From positions 1 to 15,940 of the forward strand of contig JAGXHO010000211.1 in assembly GCA_024636105.1 (NCBI GenBank): DNA of 15,940 nucleotides, in the 5' to 3' direction. The stretch comes from Trueperaceae bacterium (GTDB lineage: Bacteria > Deinococcota > Deinococci > Deinococcales > Trueperaceae). The notes beneath the pieces are model-generated. The model searched no databases and was not told the DNA's origin. It worked only from the letters and a program-made list of their open reading frames with translations. This document shows, one piece after another, positions 7,324 to 14,060 of this stretch (within the stretch, counting starts at the first letter, position 1; every line of letters begins with the position of its first letter). The position numbers and the translations under genes were made by a program.

Positions 7324-7942
7324 TCAGATGGCGGCTGCCACGATGCCAACGACATCGAACCGCTCGCCGACGTCCTTCTCGGAGACTGACCACAGCTTCG
7401 CCAGGCCCTCGGGCTTCCGAGGCCTTCGGCCGATCCCACCCACGACCGGCGGCCCAGCCATGATCCATCGCGGGCGGTAGAGCGTGCCGCCCGCAGCCGC
7501 AGGGTCGGTGCCGGCACGAAGCTGATCGAGCGCCCCCGCCGCCGCGGACTGACCCACCCACCGAACCAACGTCACCGAGAACTTCTGCGACCAGCCCGGC
7601 AGCTCCTTCGTGGTTGGTCCCGAACTGGGTCTCGAAGCCGTCGACGGTCGTGCCCTCGGGCGTCGCCATCACGCCCGCGTTGGCGAACAGCAGGTCGATG
7701 ACGGGGTGCGCCTCCTGGGCCTCGTCCGCGAACGCCCGGACGGACGCCAACGAACCGAGGTCGAGCGCGCGCACCTCGATCGAGGCGGCGGGCAGCTCGG
7801 ACGTCACCTCCATTTGGGCGCGCGCCGCCTTGTCCAGGTTGCGCGCCGCCATCACGACGTGCGCGCCCTTGCGCGCCAGCTCGCGGACGGTGCCGACGGC
7901 CACGCGGCCGTTCTGATCGGGGATGTCGCGCGCGGTCCATAC
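7324..7942 (-). pseudogene. Short-chain dehydrogenase/reductase remnant with two internal deletions
   Basis: The minus strand reads WTARDIPDQNGRVAV, then jumps straight to GTVRELARKGAHVVMAARN, so about ten residues that should hold the TGxxxGxG cofactor loop are missing. Next come IEVRALDLGSLASVRAFADE, IDLLFANAGVMATP (the NAG motif) and VDGFETQFGTNH, all typical of WW-oxidoreductase or protochlorophyllide-reductase-like SDRs. At about 7615 the frame changes and the text resumes with WSQKFS..VGQSAAAGALDQLRAGTDP, which is the C-terminal region; about 100 residues including the catalytic YxxxK are gone. It then runs to LWSVSEKDVGERFDV and a stop at 7324. A strong AGGAGG (7955-7960) survives upstream, but no ATG in the SDR frame follows it. 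It cannot make a working SDR. The stretch 7951-8132 contains nothing else recognisable. Confidence 0.82.
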
Positions 7943-8132
7943 CTTGGGTGCCGTCCTCCTACGGCCGGCGTCGCTTGAGGGGCCAGCCTCGCCTCGTCGC
8001 GTCGTTGCGGGACCCGGAGGGCGCCCTCGAAATTCCAGGCCCGAACACGCAGCATCCCAGCGCGATCTGCTTCACGCACGACGTGAACGTGGCGGCGCTG
8101 GAACCGATCTTCCGGTCGTTCCTGGCGGAGCG

Positions 8133-8534
8133 TCAGGTATGGGCAGCCTCGACGGTTGCCGGCTTCGGGGACCCGTCGCGCGCGCCTCGCGCCAGCAACC
8201 AGAGGCCAAAGATGAGCTCGAAGATGCCCCCCGGGGCGTAGACGAGCATCTTCGTGCCTTCCGAGAGCCCGGGCACGAGGATGCTGGCGACCGTGATGGC
8301 GATCATCGAGCCGTACGTCAGCAGCCCGAGGCCCGCCAGCACGCGCGGCACCAGCCGCGAGCGCCAGAAGAGGACGAAGAAGAGCAGCGCGCCGAGGCCC
8401 ATGAAGAGCAGGACGGCGTCACGCGCGATGGGGTTGGCCTCGATGAGCAAGGGGACGAGTGCGTCGCGCTCCGGCGCAGCGCCGCCCGTCACGGCGAGGC
8501 GCAGCGGCAGCGCCGTCGCTGCGGCGCCGATCAT
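8133..8534 (-). pseudogene. DUF4386 membrane protein, N-terminal part missing
   Basis: From ATG 8534 the frame gives 133 residues with about three hydrophobic helices. It contains LLIEANPIARDAVLLFMGLGALLFF, then FWRSRLVPRVLAGLGLLTYG and GGIFELIFGLWLLARG, the C-terminal signature of DUF4386 (roughly 220-residue, multi-helix proteins of unknown function). The N-terminal helices are absent: upstream of 8534 this strand is antisense to the TetR gene and reads as charged nonsense. The start has no good ribosome site. It is therefore a 5'-truncated copy rather than a complete gene, though a short functional form cannot be excluded. The TetR gene is divergent with only 19 bp between, which may be the deletion or rearrangement junction. 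Confidence 0.72.
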
Positions 8535-8553
8535 CAGAGAGGAGCTGCCTCGG

Positions 8554-9234
8554 ATGATCCGCAGAACCCGGAACCAACACCGCCCCCTCGAGCGGCAGCG
8601 CATCGTCGAGGAAGCCGTCCGCCTCGCGGACGAGCACGGGCTCGACGCGGTCTCCATGCGTCGGCTCGCCACGTCGCTCGGGGTGCAGGCGATGTCCCTC
8701 TACCACCACCTGCCCAGCAACGACGCGCTGCTCGCTGCGATGCTCGACGTGGTCTACGAACGGATGCCCCTCCCGTCGACCCAGGAAGGCTGGCGTGGGG
8801 CGTTGCGCGCACGCGCGACGTCGATGCGCCGGGCGTTCCTCTGACACCCCTGGTCGCTCGCGCTCGTCGACTCGCGCGCAAACCCTGGCCCGGCCACCCT
8901 GAAGCACGGCGACGCCGTGCTCGGACGCCTGCGTTCGGCCGGCTTCTCGATCGTCATGACCGCCCACGCGGTCGCCGTGTTCGGCGCGTTCGTCTACGGG
9001 TTCGCCCTCCAGGAGCGCAACCTGCCGTCCGAAGACGGTTCGGCCATCGCCGACGTGGCGACCGAGATCCTCGCGGAGGCGCCTGAGGGTGCCTACCCCC
9101 ATCTGCAGGAGTTCGCGGCCGAGCACGGCCTCCTGCCCGGCTACGCCTACGGCGACGAGTTCGAGTTCGGGCTCGTGCTCGTGCTCGACGGCATCGAGCG
9201 GGCGGCCGGCGCCGAGCGCGGCTCGGACGGTTGA
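8554..9234 (+). pseudogene. TetR-family regulator interrupted by an in-frame TGA
   Basis: ATG 8554 has AGAGGAG nine bases upstream. Residues 1-60 are a TetR DNA-binding domain: RPLERQRIVEEAVRLADEHG, VSMRRLATSLGVQAMSLYHHLPSNDALLAAMLD. The frame then hits TGA at codon 97 (8842-8844), inside ARATSMRRAFL-stop-HPWSLALVDS. Relatives normally have an arginine in RRAFLRHPW, so a CGA to TGA transition is the simplest cause. The same frame continues without a break through GRLRSAGFSIVMTAHAVAVFGAFVYGFALQE to the natural stop at 9234, giving a 226-residue protein of the TetR_C (tetracycline repressor-like) type. The downstream half still looks like coding sequence, so the break is recent. A 96-residue product would keep the DNA-binding domain but lack most of the dimer and ligand domain. 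Confidence 0.88.
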
Positions 9235-9331
9235 CCGGCCGACACGCCGGCCGCCTGCACCCTCGCTTCGCCCTCGATGCCGTCGCGCGACGGCGGTCCG
9301 GCGCGACCCGATCCGAGGTACAAGGGGCACC

Positions 9332-9547
9332 ATGTGGTGGATGGTGCTCGCAGCCGGCGTGGCCGGCGTCGTGATCGGCCTAGTCCAACTGGCGACCTAC
9401 TTCCGCGGTGGGCTCAGCGACCGGAGCCTCGCCAAGAGCGGACCTGCGGAGAAGCTCGTGCGCGCCGCCATGTTGGTGACCGGCGGGCTCTTCCTCAGTT
9501 TCTTCGGCACGGCGAACCTGATCGCCCAGAGCGTGGTCGGACCCTAG
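9332..9547 (+). CDS. Small two-helix membrane protein, unknown
   Basis: This is 71 residues from the ATG at 9332, with AAGGGGC four bases upstream; longer in-frame extensions run into the TetR remnant and are rejected. Two hydrophobic helices (about 4-24 and 46-66) flank a short charged loop (RGGLSDRSLAKSGPAEKLVR). No enzymatic motif is seen. It lies about 100 bp after the TetR remnant on the same strand and converges with the oxidoreductase gene. It is probably a cytoplasmic-membrane protein; function is unknown. Confidence 0.68.
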   Translation: MWWMVLAAGVAGVVIGLVQLATYFRGGLSDRSLAKSGPAEKLVRAAMLVTGGLFLSFFGTANLIAQSVVGP

Positions 9548-9557
9548 CGAGCCGCCG

Positions 9558-9573
9558 CCGGAGGGACCTCCGG
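9558..9573. terminator. Short hairpin between convergent genes
   Basis: CCGGAG (9558-9563) and CTCCGG (9568-9573) enclose GGAC, in the 31-bp gap between the stops of the small membrane protein and the oxidoreductase. The stem is short and has no T-run; position is the main support. Confidence 0.35.
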
Positions 9574-9578
9574 ACGCC

Positions 9579-10616
9579 TCAGATCTCGATGTCCACGGGA
9601 CGCCCCGTTTCGGCGCTCCGGATGGCGCCGAAGACCATGGCCAGGCTGTTCACGTTGTCGCTGCCGGCCGTCTCCGGTGGCGGCCCCCCGCGGATCGCAG
9701 CCACGAAGTCCTGCATGACGCCAAGGTGGCCGCCGATGCGCGCGCGAGGATCGACGGGAGGCACCTCGACCGCCGCTGACTGGCTCGAGACGCCGTCGCC
9801 CGGGCCAGTGATCGCCTCCGCGCGGACGTCCTCGAATCCGTCCCAGACGAGCGAACCGCGCTCGCCGACGATGCGCCATGCGGCCTCCCAACTCGTCGGC
9901 GCCCCGTCGGCGCACCAACTGCCGCGATACGTGAAGATGGCGCCACCTTCCAGGTCGAAGATGGCCACGGCCGAGGAGCCGCTCCGGTACCAGGAGTTCG
10001 CCGGCTCCCACTCACGGCAGTACACGCGCTTGGCGTCCAGCCCCGTCATGGCGCGGACCGCGTCGAAGGTGTGGATCGCCATGTCGAGGAGAAGGACGTG
10101 CTCCATCTCCTCGCGAAACCCGCCGAACCGCGGGGCGAGGAAGAAGTCGCAGTGGACGCTCGTCGGCCGGCCGATGGCGTCGCCGTCGAGGAAGCGGCGG
10201 ATGCGGCGGATGCCGGCCAAGTAGCGGCGGTTCTGGACGACGGCGTGGACGCGCCCGGCCTCGCGGGCCGCCGCGACGATGGCGCGCGCGTCGTCGAGTG
10301 AGGCCGCGAGCGGCTTCTCGGTGAGCACGTGGCAGCCCCGCGCCAGCGCCGGCAGGACGACCGAGGCGCGGGCCGCAGGAACGACGACATCGAAGACGAC
10401 GTCCGGCTCGAGCCGGTCGATCATCTCGACCGCCGAGACGCCGACGTCGGCGGTGGCGAGTCCGAACTCGGCGGCCCGGGATCGCGCGCGCTCGACCTCG
10501 AGGTCGACCAGACCGACGATCGACAGACCGACGATCGACAGACCGTCGATCTGCCCTGCGGCGGCTAGCCAGGCGCGCGACATCGCCCCGCACCCGACCA
10601 GGATGGCCTTGATCAT
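9579..10616 (-). CDS. Gfo/Idh/MocA-family NAD(P)-dependent oxidoreductase
   Basis: This is 345 residues, the normal family length, from ATG 10616 with GGGGAGG six bases upstream. The N-terminal Rossmann fold starts IKAILVGCGAMSRAW (GxGxxx at 8-13). EKPLA at 100-104 carries the conserved lysine, and the C-terminal domain contains DMAIHTFDAVRAMTG (Asp178, His182), the active-site pair typical of the family. The family mostly oxidises or reduces sugars, inositols and related polyols; no neighbour indicates the substrate here. Oddity: LSIVG occurs twice in tandem at 26-35, between the first helix and the strand-two acidic residue (VDLE) that sets cofactor preference. The diguanylate cyclase gene lies 154 bp upstream on the same strand, so co-transcription is possible but not evident. 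The gap 10617-10770 holds nothing I can name. Confidence 0.94.
   Translation of the reverse strand: MIKAILVGCGAMSRAWLAAAGQIDGLSIVGLSIVGLVDLEVERARSRAAEFGLATADVGVSAVEMIDRLEPDVVFDVVVPAARASVVLPALARGCHVLTEKPLAASLDDARAIVAAAREAGRVHAVVQNRRYLAGIRRIRRFLDGDAIGRPTSVHCDFFLAPRFGGFREEMEHVLLLDMAIHTFDAVRAMTGLDAKRVYCREWEPANSWYRSGSSAVAIFDLEGGAIFTYRGSWCADGAPTSWEAAWRIVGERGSLVWDGFEDVRAEAITGPGDGVSSQSAAVEVPPVDPRARIGGHLGVMQDFVAAIRGGPPPETAGSDNVNSLAMVFGAIRSAETGRPVDIEI
10511..10540. repeat. Exact 15-bp tandem duplication inside the Gfo/Idh gene
   Basis: GACCGACGATCGACA occurs at 10511-10525 and 10526-10540, followed by a partial third copy (GACCGTCGAT). In the minus frame it adds five residues (a second LSIVG) in the Rossmann fold. 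The frame is kept. Confidence 0.93.
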
Positions 10617-10770
10617 GCCCGACCTCCCCTTCGCGGCGAGCCTGGTCGCCGCCCCCATGCGGGAACCGACCGCGCCGTTCCGCACGACCGTACGCGAACT
10701 TGGTGGGTGCTGCGCGATGGGCGAGCAGTCCCGCCGCAGCTCGCTGCGCCATGCGGGGGACCTGCGCAGC

Positions 10771-11739
10771 CTAGGTGGACGCCGCCGTCGGTCCGCCGGG
10801 CGTCTCGCCACCGCTGCCCGTGGGTCCTGACCAGGTCGCCTGAACGATCCGTCCGCGTCCCTCGGCCTTGCCCCGGTACATCAGGGCGTCCGCCTCGTGC
10901 AGGGCGACGTCGACGCCCGAAGGAGGTTCGGCGAACGTGACGGCGCCGATCGTCGCGCCCACCGCCCAACGAGCGCCCACGTCGTGGGCGAGCGCCGCCG
11001 CGATGCGTTCGAGCGATACCCGCGCGGACGCCGAGTCCGTGTCCGGCATGAGGACGCCGAACTCGTCCCCGCCCAAGCGCGCCACGACGTCCGTGGACCG
11101 CACGTGGTCGGAGAGGAGCCCGGCGACCGTTCGCAGCAGCCGATCGCCCTCGGAGTGGCCCAAGGCGTCGTTCACCTGCTTGAACTTGTCGAGGTCGACG
11201 TAGGCGATGGTGAGCGGCCGGCGCGTGCGTCGGGCTGCGGCGATGGCTCGATCGGCATACTCATAGAAGACCCTCGCGTTGGCGATGCCGGTGAGCGAGT
11301 CCTGGCGGGCAAGCGCTCGCTGCGCTGCTTGGGCTCGGTGCAACCGGTCGATCATCTCGTTGACGAGCACGAAGACGCCGAGTCGGACCCCGGTGTTCCA
11401 GTACGGGATCCAGGCCGCCGAATAGGGCCGCCCGGTCGCAACTTCGAGGTACCCCCACGTCGCCGAGGAGAGGATGGCGAGCACGAAGCCAGCGCGACCC
11501 GAGATGGACGCCCCGGCGTACGAGACCGGCACCAGATAGAAGATGGAGAAGCTGAGTTCCTCACCGGTCACTAGGTCAAGGAGCCCCACGAGCGCCAACA
11601 GCAACAGGCTGAGCAGCACTTTCACGCGTAGAGGCGCCGAGAAGGCCCAGCCTGTCAACCGTGCGGCGACGCCGCGCGCATCCTCGCGCGCTCCGACGCC
11701 GGTCCGCGCGTTCAGTCGTTCGGTCCGGGCGTCCCTCAC
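10771..11739 (-). CDS. Membrane-bound diguanylate cyclase (GGDEF) with intact inhibitory site
   Basis: This is 322 residues from GTG 11739, preceded by AAGGGG with five bases of spacing. After a basic N-terminus come four hydrophobic segments (about 38-57, 63-80, 84-101, 115-128), then a short linker and a GGDEF domain: DSLTGIANARVF at 147-158, YVDLDKFKQVND with metal Asp182, and RLGGDEFGVL with GGDEF at 223-227. RSTD at 214-217 sits exactly five residues before GGDEF and fits the RxxD product-inhibition site. All catalytic signatures are intact, so it should make cyclic di-GMP from two GTP at the membrane. The membrane domain is not one I can name. It lies downstream of the PDE-kaiC-kaiB operon on the same strand, separated by 330 bp with a tRNA-like gene. 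Confidence 0.93.
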   Translation of the reverse strand: MRDARTERLNARTGVGAREDARGVAARLTGWAFSAPLRVKVLLSLLLLALVGLLDLVTGEELSFSIFYLVPVSYAGASISGRAGFVLAILSSATWGYLEVATGRPYSAAWIPYWNTGVRLGVFVLVNEMIDRLHRAQAAQRALARQDSLTGIANARVFYEYADRAIAAARRTRRPLTIAYVDLDKFKQVNDALGHSEGDRLLRTVAGLLSDHVRSTDVVARLGGDEFGVLMPDTDSASARVSLERIAAALAHDVGARWAVGATIGAVTFAEPPSGVDVALHEADALMYRGKAEGRGRIVQATWSGPTGSGGETPGGPTAAST

Positions 11740-11872
11740 CGATTCCCCTTCCAGCGTTCGCGATCGGGCCTGCGACGCCCGCCGTGTGGCTCCACGAAGG
11801 TCGCTCCTCGTCCGCCGGACTTGGGCTCCTTCAGGAGCGTGCCGCGAGCGCAGCTCGGACCTTCGGGCACGT

Positions 11873-11891
11873 CGTCGCGTCGGACGCGACG
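11873..11891. terminator. Hairpin just past the tRNA-like 3' end
   Basis: CGTCGCGT (11873-11880) and ACGCGACG (11884-11891) pair perfectly around a 3-base loop, two bases past the encoded CCA of the minus-strand tRNA-like gene. No T-run follows. It may end or help process that transcript. Confidence 0.4.
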
Positions 11892-11893
11892 GT

Positions 11894-11970
11894 TGGTGGG
11901 CCCTGCGGGGCTCGAACGCGCGACCGAGCGACGATGAGTCGCCTGCTCAGACCGACTGAGCTAAGGGCCC
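11894..11970 (-). tRNA. tRNA-Met(CAT)-like gene with encoded CCA, probably degenerate
   Basis: The cloverleaf is easy to draw: acceptor GGGCCCT/AGGGCCC pairs perfectly, TA, D-stem GCTC/GAGC with GG in the loop, five-pair anticodon stem GGCGA/TCGCT, variable loop CGGTC, TTCGAGC T-loop, then A and CCA. The anticodon is CAT. Compared with ordinary elongator tRNA-Met, four positions look wrong. Position 37 is C and 38 is G in loop CTCATCG (normally A37 and A38). The conserved A21 of the D-loop is T. The T-stem has a C-C mismatch (GCGCG against CCCGC). C32 and G38 could pair and shrink the loop to five bases. It may be a decaying copy. The rest of the 330-bp gap between the cyclase and kaiB-like genes shows nothing else. 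Confidence 0.8.
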
Positions 11971-12069
11971 GCGCCACAGCGAGACGGACCCATGGTACTT
12001 GGCCGCGAACGAGGCACGAGCCAACGACCACGGAGACCCCCCGCGACCCCGTCGCGTCACGCTCCCTCC

Positions 12070-12381
12070 TCAAGCATGTCGCTCGAGGAACTGGCGCAGC
12101 GGCTCGGGATCCGAGAGGTCGCCGTATAGAACCTCGCCGCCGACGTCGTCCCGAACGCAGACGAGGGCCGGGGTGGCGAAGACGCGGTACTTCAGCGCCA
12201 CGGCAGGCGTGCGCAGCACGTCCACTTCCTCGACGATCACCTCGCTCAACCCCATCGTCTTCAACACGGCCTTGAGGCGCGCGCGCGCGCGCGCCGAGCT
12301 CGGAGCATCGCCGGCCATCAGGAGCGTCAGGTGTTCACGCAAGGGCGCGACCTCGGGCGGAGCGTCGCCGGAACCGCTCAT
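12070..12381 (-). CDS. kaiB: KaiB-domain protein
   Basis: This is 103 residues, the size of cyanobacterial KaiB. ATG 12381 overlaps the kaiC-like stop as ATGA, so the two are translationally coupled. The fold signature is seen in HLTLLMAGDAPSSARARARLKAVL (KaiB: LYVAGNTPNS...), then EEVDVLRTPAVAL (KaiB: IDVLKNPQLA), FATPAL with the cis-proline-type ATP at 69-71 (KaiB: LATPTL), and YGDLSD at 86-91 (KaiB: IGDLSN). KaiB in cyanobacteria switches fold and binds the KaiC CI ring. A KaiB-like domain also occurs fused to sensor kinases in other bacteria, but this one is free-standing. Whether it can fold-switch is not visible. The name is given by homology only; no circadian role is implied. Confidence 0.9.
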   Translation of the reverse strand: MSGSGDAPPEVAPLREHLTLLMAGDAPSSARARARLKAVLKTMGLSEVIVEEVDVLRTPAVALKYRVFATPALVCVRDDVGGEVLYGDLSDPEPLRQFLERHA

Positions 12382-14060
12382 GCGACGCCCTCCGGGTCGC
12401 TCCCCGACGCTCCGGTCGACCCCGCGACCTCGTAATCGCGCGCCTCCGAACCCTCGTCCCGCAGCGCCTCGAGCTCGATCCTCAGCCGCTCCGCGTCGAG
12501 ACCGGCCCGACGCTGCTCGGCCACCGCCACCGCGACGCGCGCTTCGAGTTCGCGCTCCGATCGATCGCGCTGGAAACCGGCACGGCCCGCCTCCCTGACG
12601 CGCACCGCCTCGGCTTCGATGCGGGCCGAGCCGAACAGCACGGTCGCCCCCTGCCGGTAGGTCTCGACGAGGTCGATCCCGTGGCTGCCGAGCATCAACT
12701 CGCGGACGACGTTCGAGTGCGCCGTTCCACGGGACTTGACGACCGACAGCGCCCGGTTGCGCTCGCCGGCGAGGATGCGGTACTCGAGCGAGATCCAGGT
12801 GTCGGCGATCGTGCTGGCCCGGCTCGCGGTCGTCTCGCCAGACGAGACGCCCGTCGACGTCAGCGACGTGAGGACCGTCGTCACGTCGGTCGACCGCGTC
12901 AGCCTCAGGAGGTAGCCGAGCACGATGCTGGTGTCGACGCCCTCGTCGTCCAACAGCGCCGACACCGGGTCGATCACCAGGAGCTTCGGCTGCAACTGGA
13001 CGAGCAGGCGCTGAATCTCGATGACGTGGTCCTCGGGCGCCGACTCCCAGGCGGAGCGCGCGTCCAACACCAAGCGACCGTCCGTGATGGCAGGTCCGAG
13101 GTCGAGGCCAACCGACGCGGCGTTTCGCCGGATGCCCTCGGCGGACTCGTCGAAGCTGACGTACAGGACCTGCTCACCCCGCTGCGTCGCGGCGTGCGCG
13201 AAGGACGAGGCGAGCGTCGATTTCGACGTCCCGGGCGCGCCCGACAGAAGCAGGGTCGACCCGCGGTAGATGCCCCCACCCAGGACCTCGTCGAGCGCGG
13301 CGACGCCGCTCGAGATGCGCTCCTGGGTCGCGGCGTTCTCGCCGAGCGGCGTCGCCCGGAACACGTCGACGCCGTCCCTCCCGAGCACCATGGGGATCTC
13401 GTCGCCGACGTGCCTCGAGCCGCGGTACTTGACGACCTGCACGGTCCGCGACACGCGGCGTTCCGCATGGCGAACGGACAGCGTCACCACGGTGGACAGC
13501 AGGAACTCGACCGCTTGCAGGTAAGCATGGCCCGAATCGCCGGGGCCGACGCGCTTGCCCGTCAGCAGCAGCGCGACGTTCCGCCGCCTGCTCCAAGCGT
13601 CCAGGCGCGCGATCTCGCGGATGGCGGCCTTGCGGTCCGGCTCCTCGGCCAGGATCTGGTCGATGCCGTCGACGACCACCCAGGAGGCATCGACTTCGCC
13701 CACGAGCGCGTCGAGGACCGCCACGCAGCCCTCGAGGTCGAACGCGCCCGAGGTGTAGGTGGAGGCGAGTGGCCGACCGTCGGCGAACCGGACCCGGTCC
13801 TCGGCGTCGAGCGCGTCGCCCCAGGGGAAGCCGGAGGCGTTGCGCCGCAGTTGGTCGGGCGGCTCCTCGAACGACATCACGACCGAACCGATCCCGGCGC
13901 CGGCAGCGAGCGCCACGATCTGGAGCGCCATGACGGTCTTTCCGGACCCAGCGGCGCCAGCGATGAGCGTGGTGCCCGCCCGAGGCAGGCCACCGTACGT
14001 CGCGACGTCGAGCCCTGCGATCCGGGTCGGGAGCTTCTCCATGGGTGGGGGTTTGGTCAC
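12378..14060 (-). CDS. kaiC: KaiC-like two-domain RecA/DnaB-type ATPase with C-terminal coiled coil
   Basis: This is 560 residues. GTG 14060 overlaps the upstream EAL-gene stop (GTGA) and has AGGAGG ten bases before. CI domain: Walker A GAAGSGKT at 35-42, catalytic-type SFEE at 63-66, Walker B SWVVVDG at 126-132. CII domain opens with RISSGVAALDEVLGGGIYRGS, closely like KaiC. Its P-loop is GAPGTSKS at 274-281, with Ser in place of the usual Gly before Lys; SFDES at 302-306 has Asp-Glu, and Walker B is KLLVIDP at 359-365. SRASTIADT at 413-421 keeps the adjacent Ser416-Thr417 that align with the KaiC autophosphorylation pair S431/T432, and KSRGTAHS at 442-449 matches the KaiC KMRGSWHD region. 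From about 480 to 536 an Arg/Glu-rich coiled coil replaces the A-loop tail that KaiA binds. ATPase and kinase activity are inferred. Confidence 0.94.
   Translation of the reverse strand: MTKPPPMEKLPTRIAGLDVATYGGLPRAGTTLIAGAAGSGKTVMALQIVALAAGAGIGSVVMSFEEPPDQLRRNASGFPWGDALDAEDRVRFADGRPLASTYTSGAFDLEGCVAVLDALVGEVDASWVVVDGIDQILAEEPDRKAAIREIARLDAWSRRRNVALLLTGKRVGPGDSGHAYLQAVEFLLSTVVTLSVRHAERRVSRTVQVVKYRGSRHVGDEIPMVLGRDGVDVFRATPLGENAATQERISSGVAALDEVLGGGIYRGSTLLLSGAPGTSKSTLASSFAHAATQRGEQVLYVSFDESAEGIRRNAASVGLDLGPAITDGRLVLDARSAWESAPEDHVIEIQRLLVQLQPKLLVIDPVSALLDDEGVDTSIVLGYLLRLTRSTDVTTVLTSLTSTGVSSGETTASRASTIADTWISLEYRILAGERNRALSVVKSRGTAHSNVVRELMLGSHGIDLVETYRQGATVLFGSARIEAEAVRVREAGRAGFQRDRSERELEARVAVAVAEQRRAGLDAERLRIELEALRDEGSEARDYEVAGSTGASGSDPEGVA

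Noticed and set aside
8040..8135. Plus-strand segment reading HDVNVAALEPIFRSFLAERQV
   Set aside because: It may be the end of a lost gene, but no start, family or further segment supports it.
10511..10550. Short direct repeats resembling the start of a CRISPR array
   Set aside because: The copies abut without spacers and lie within a coding frame; this is a tandem duplication, and no cas gene is present.
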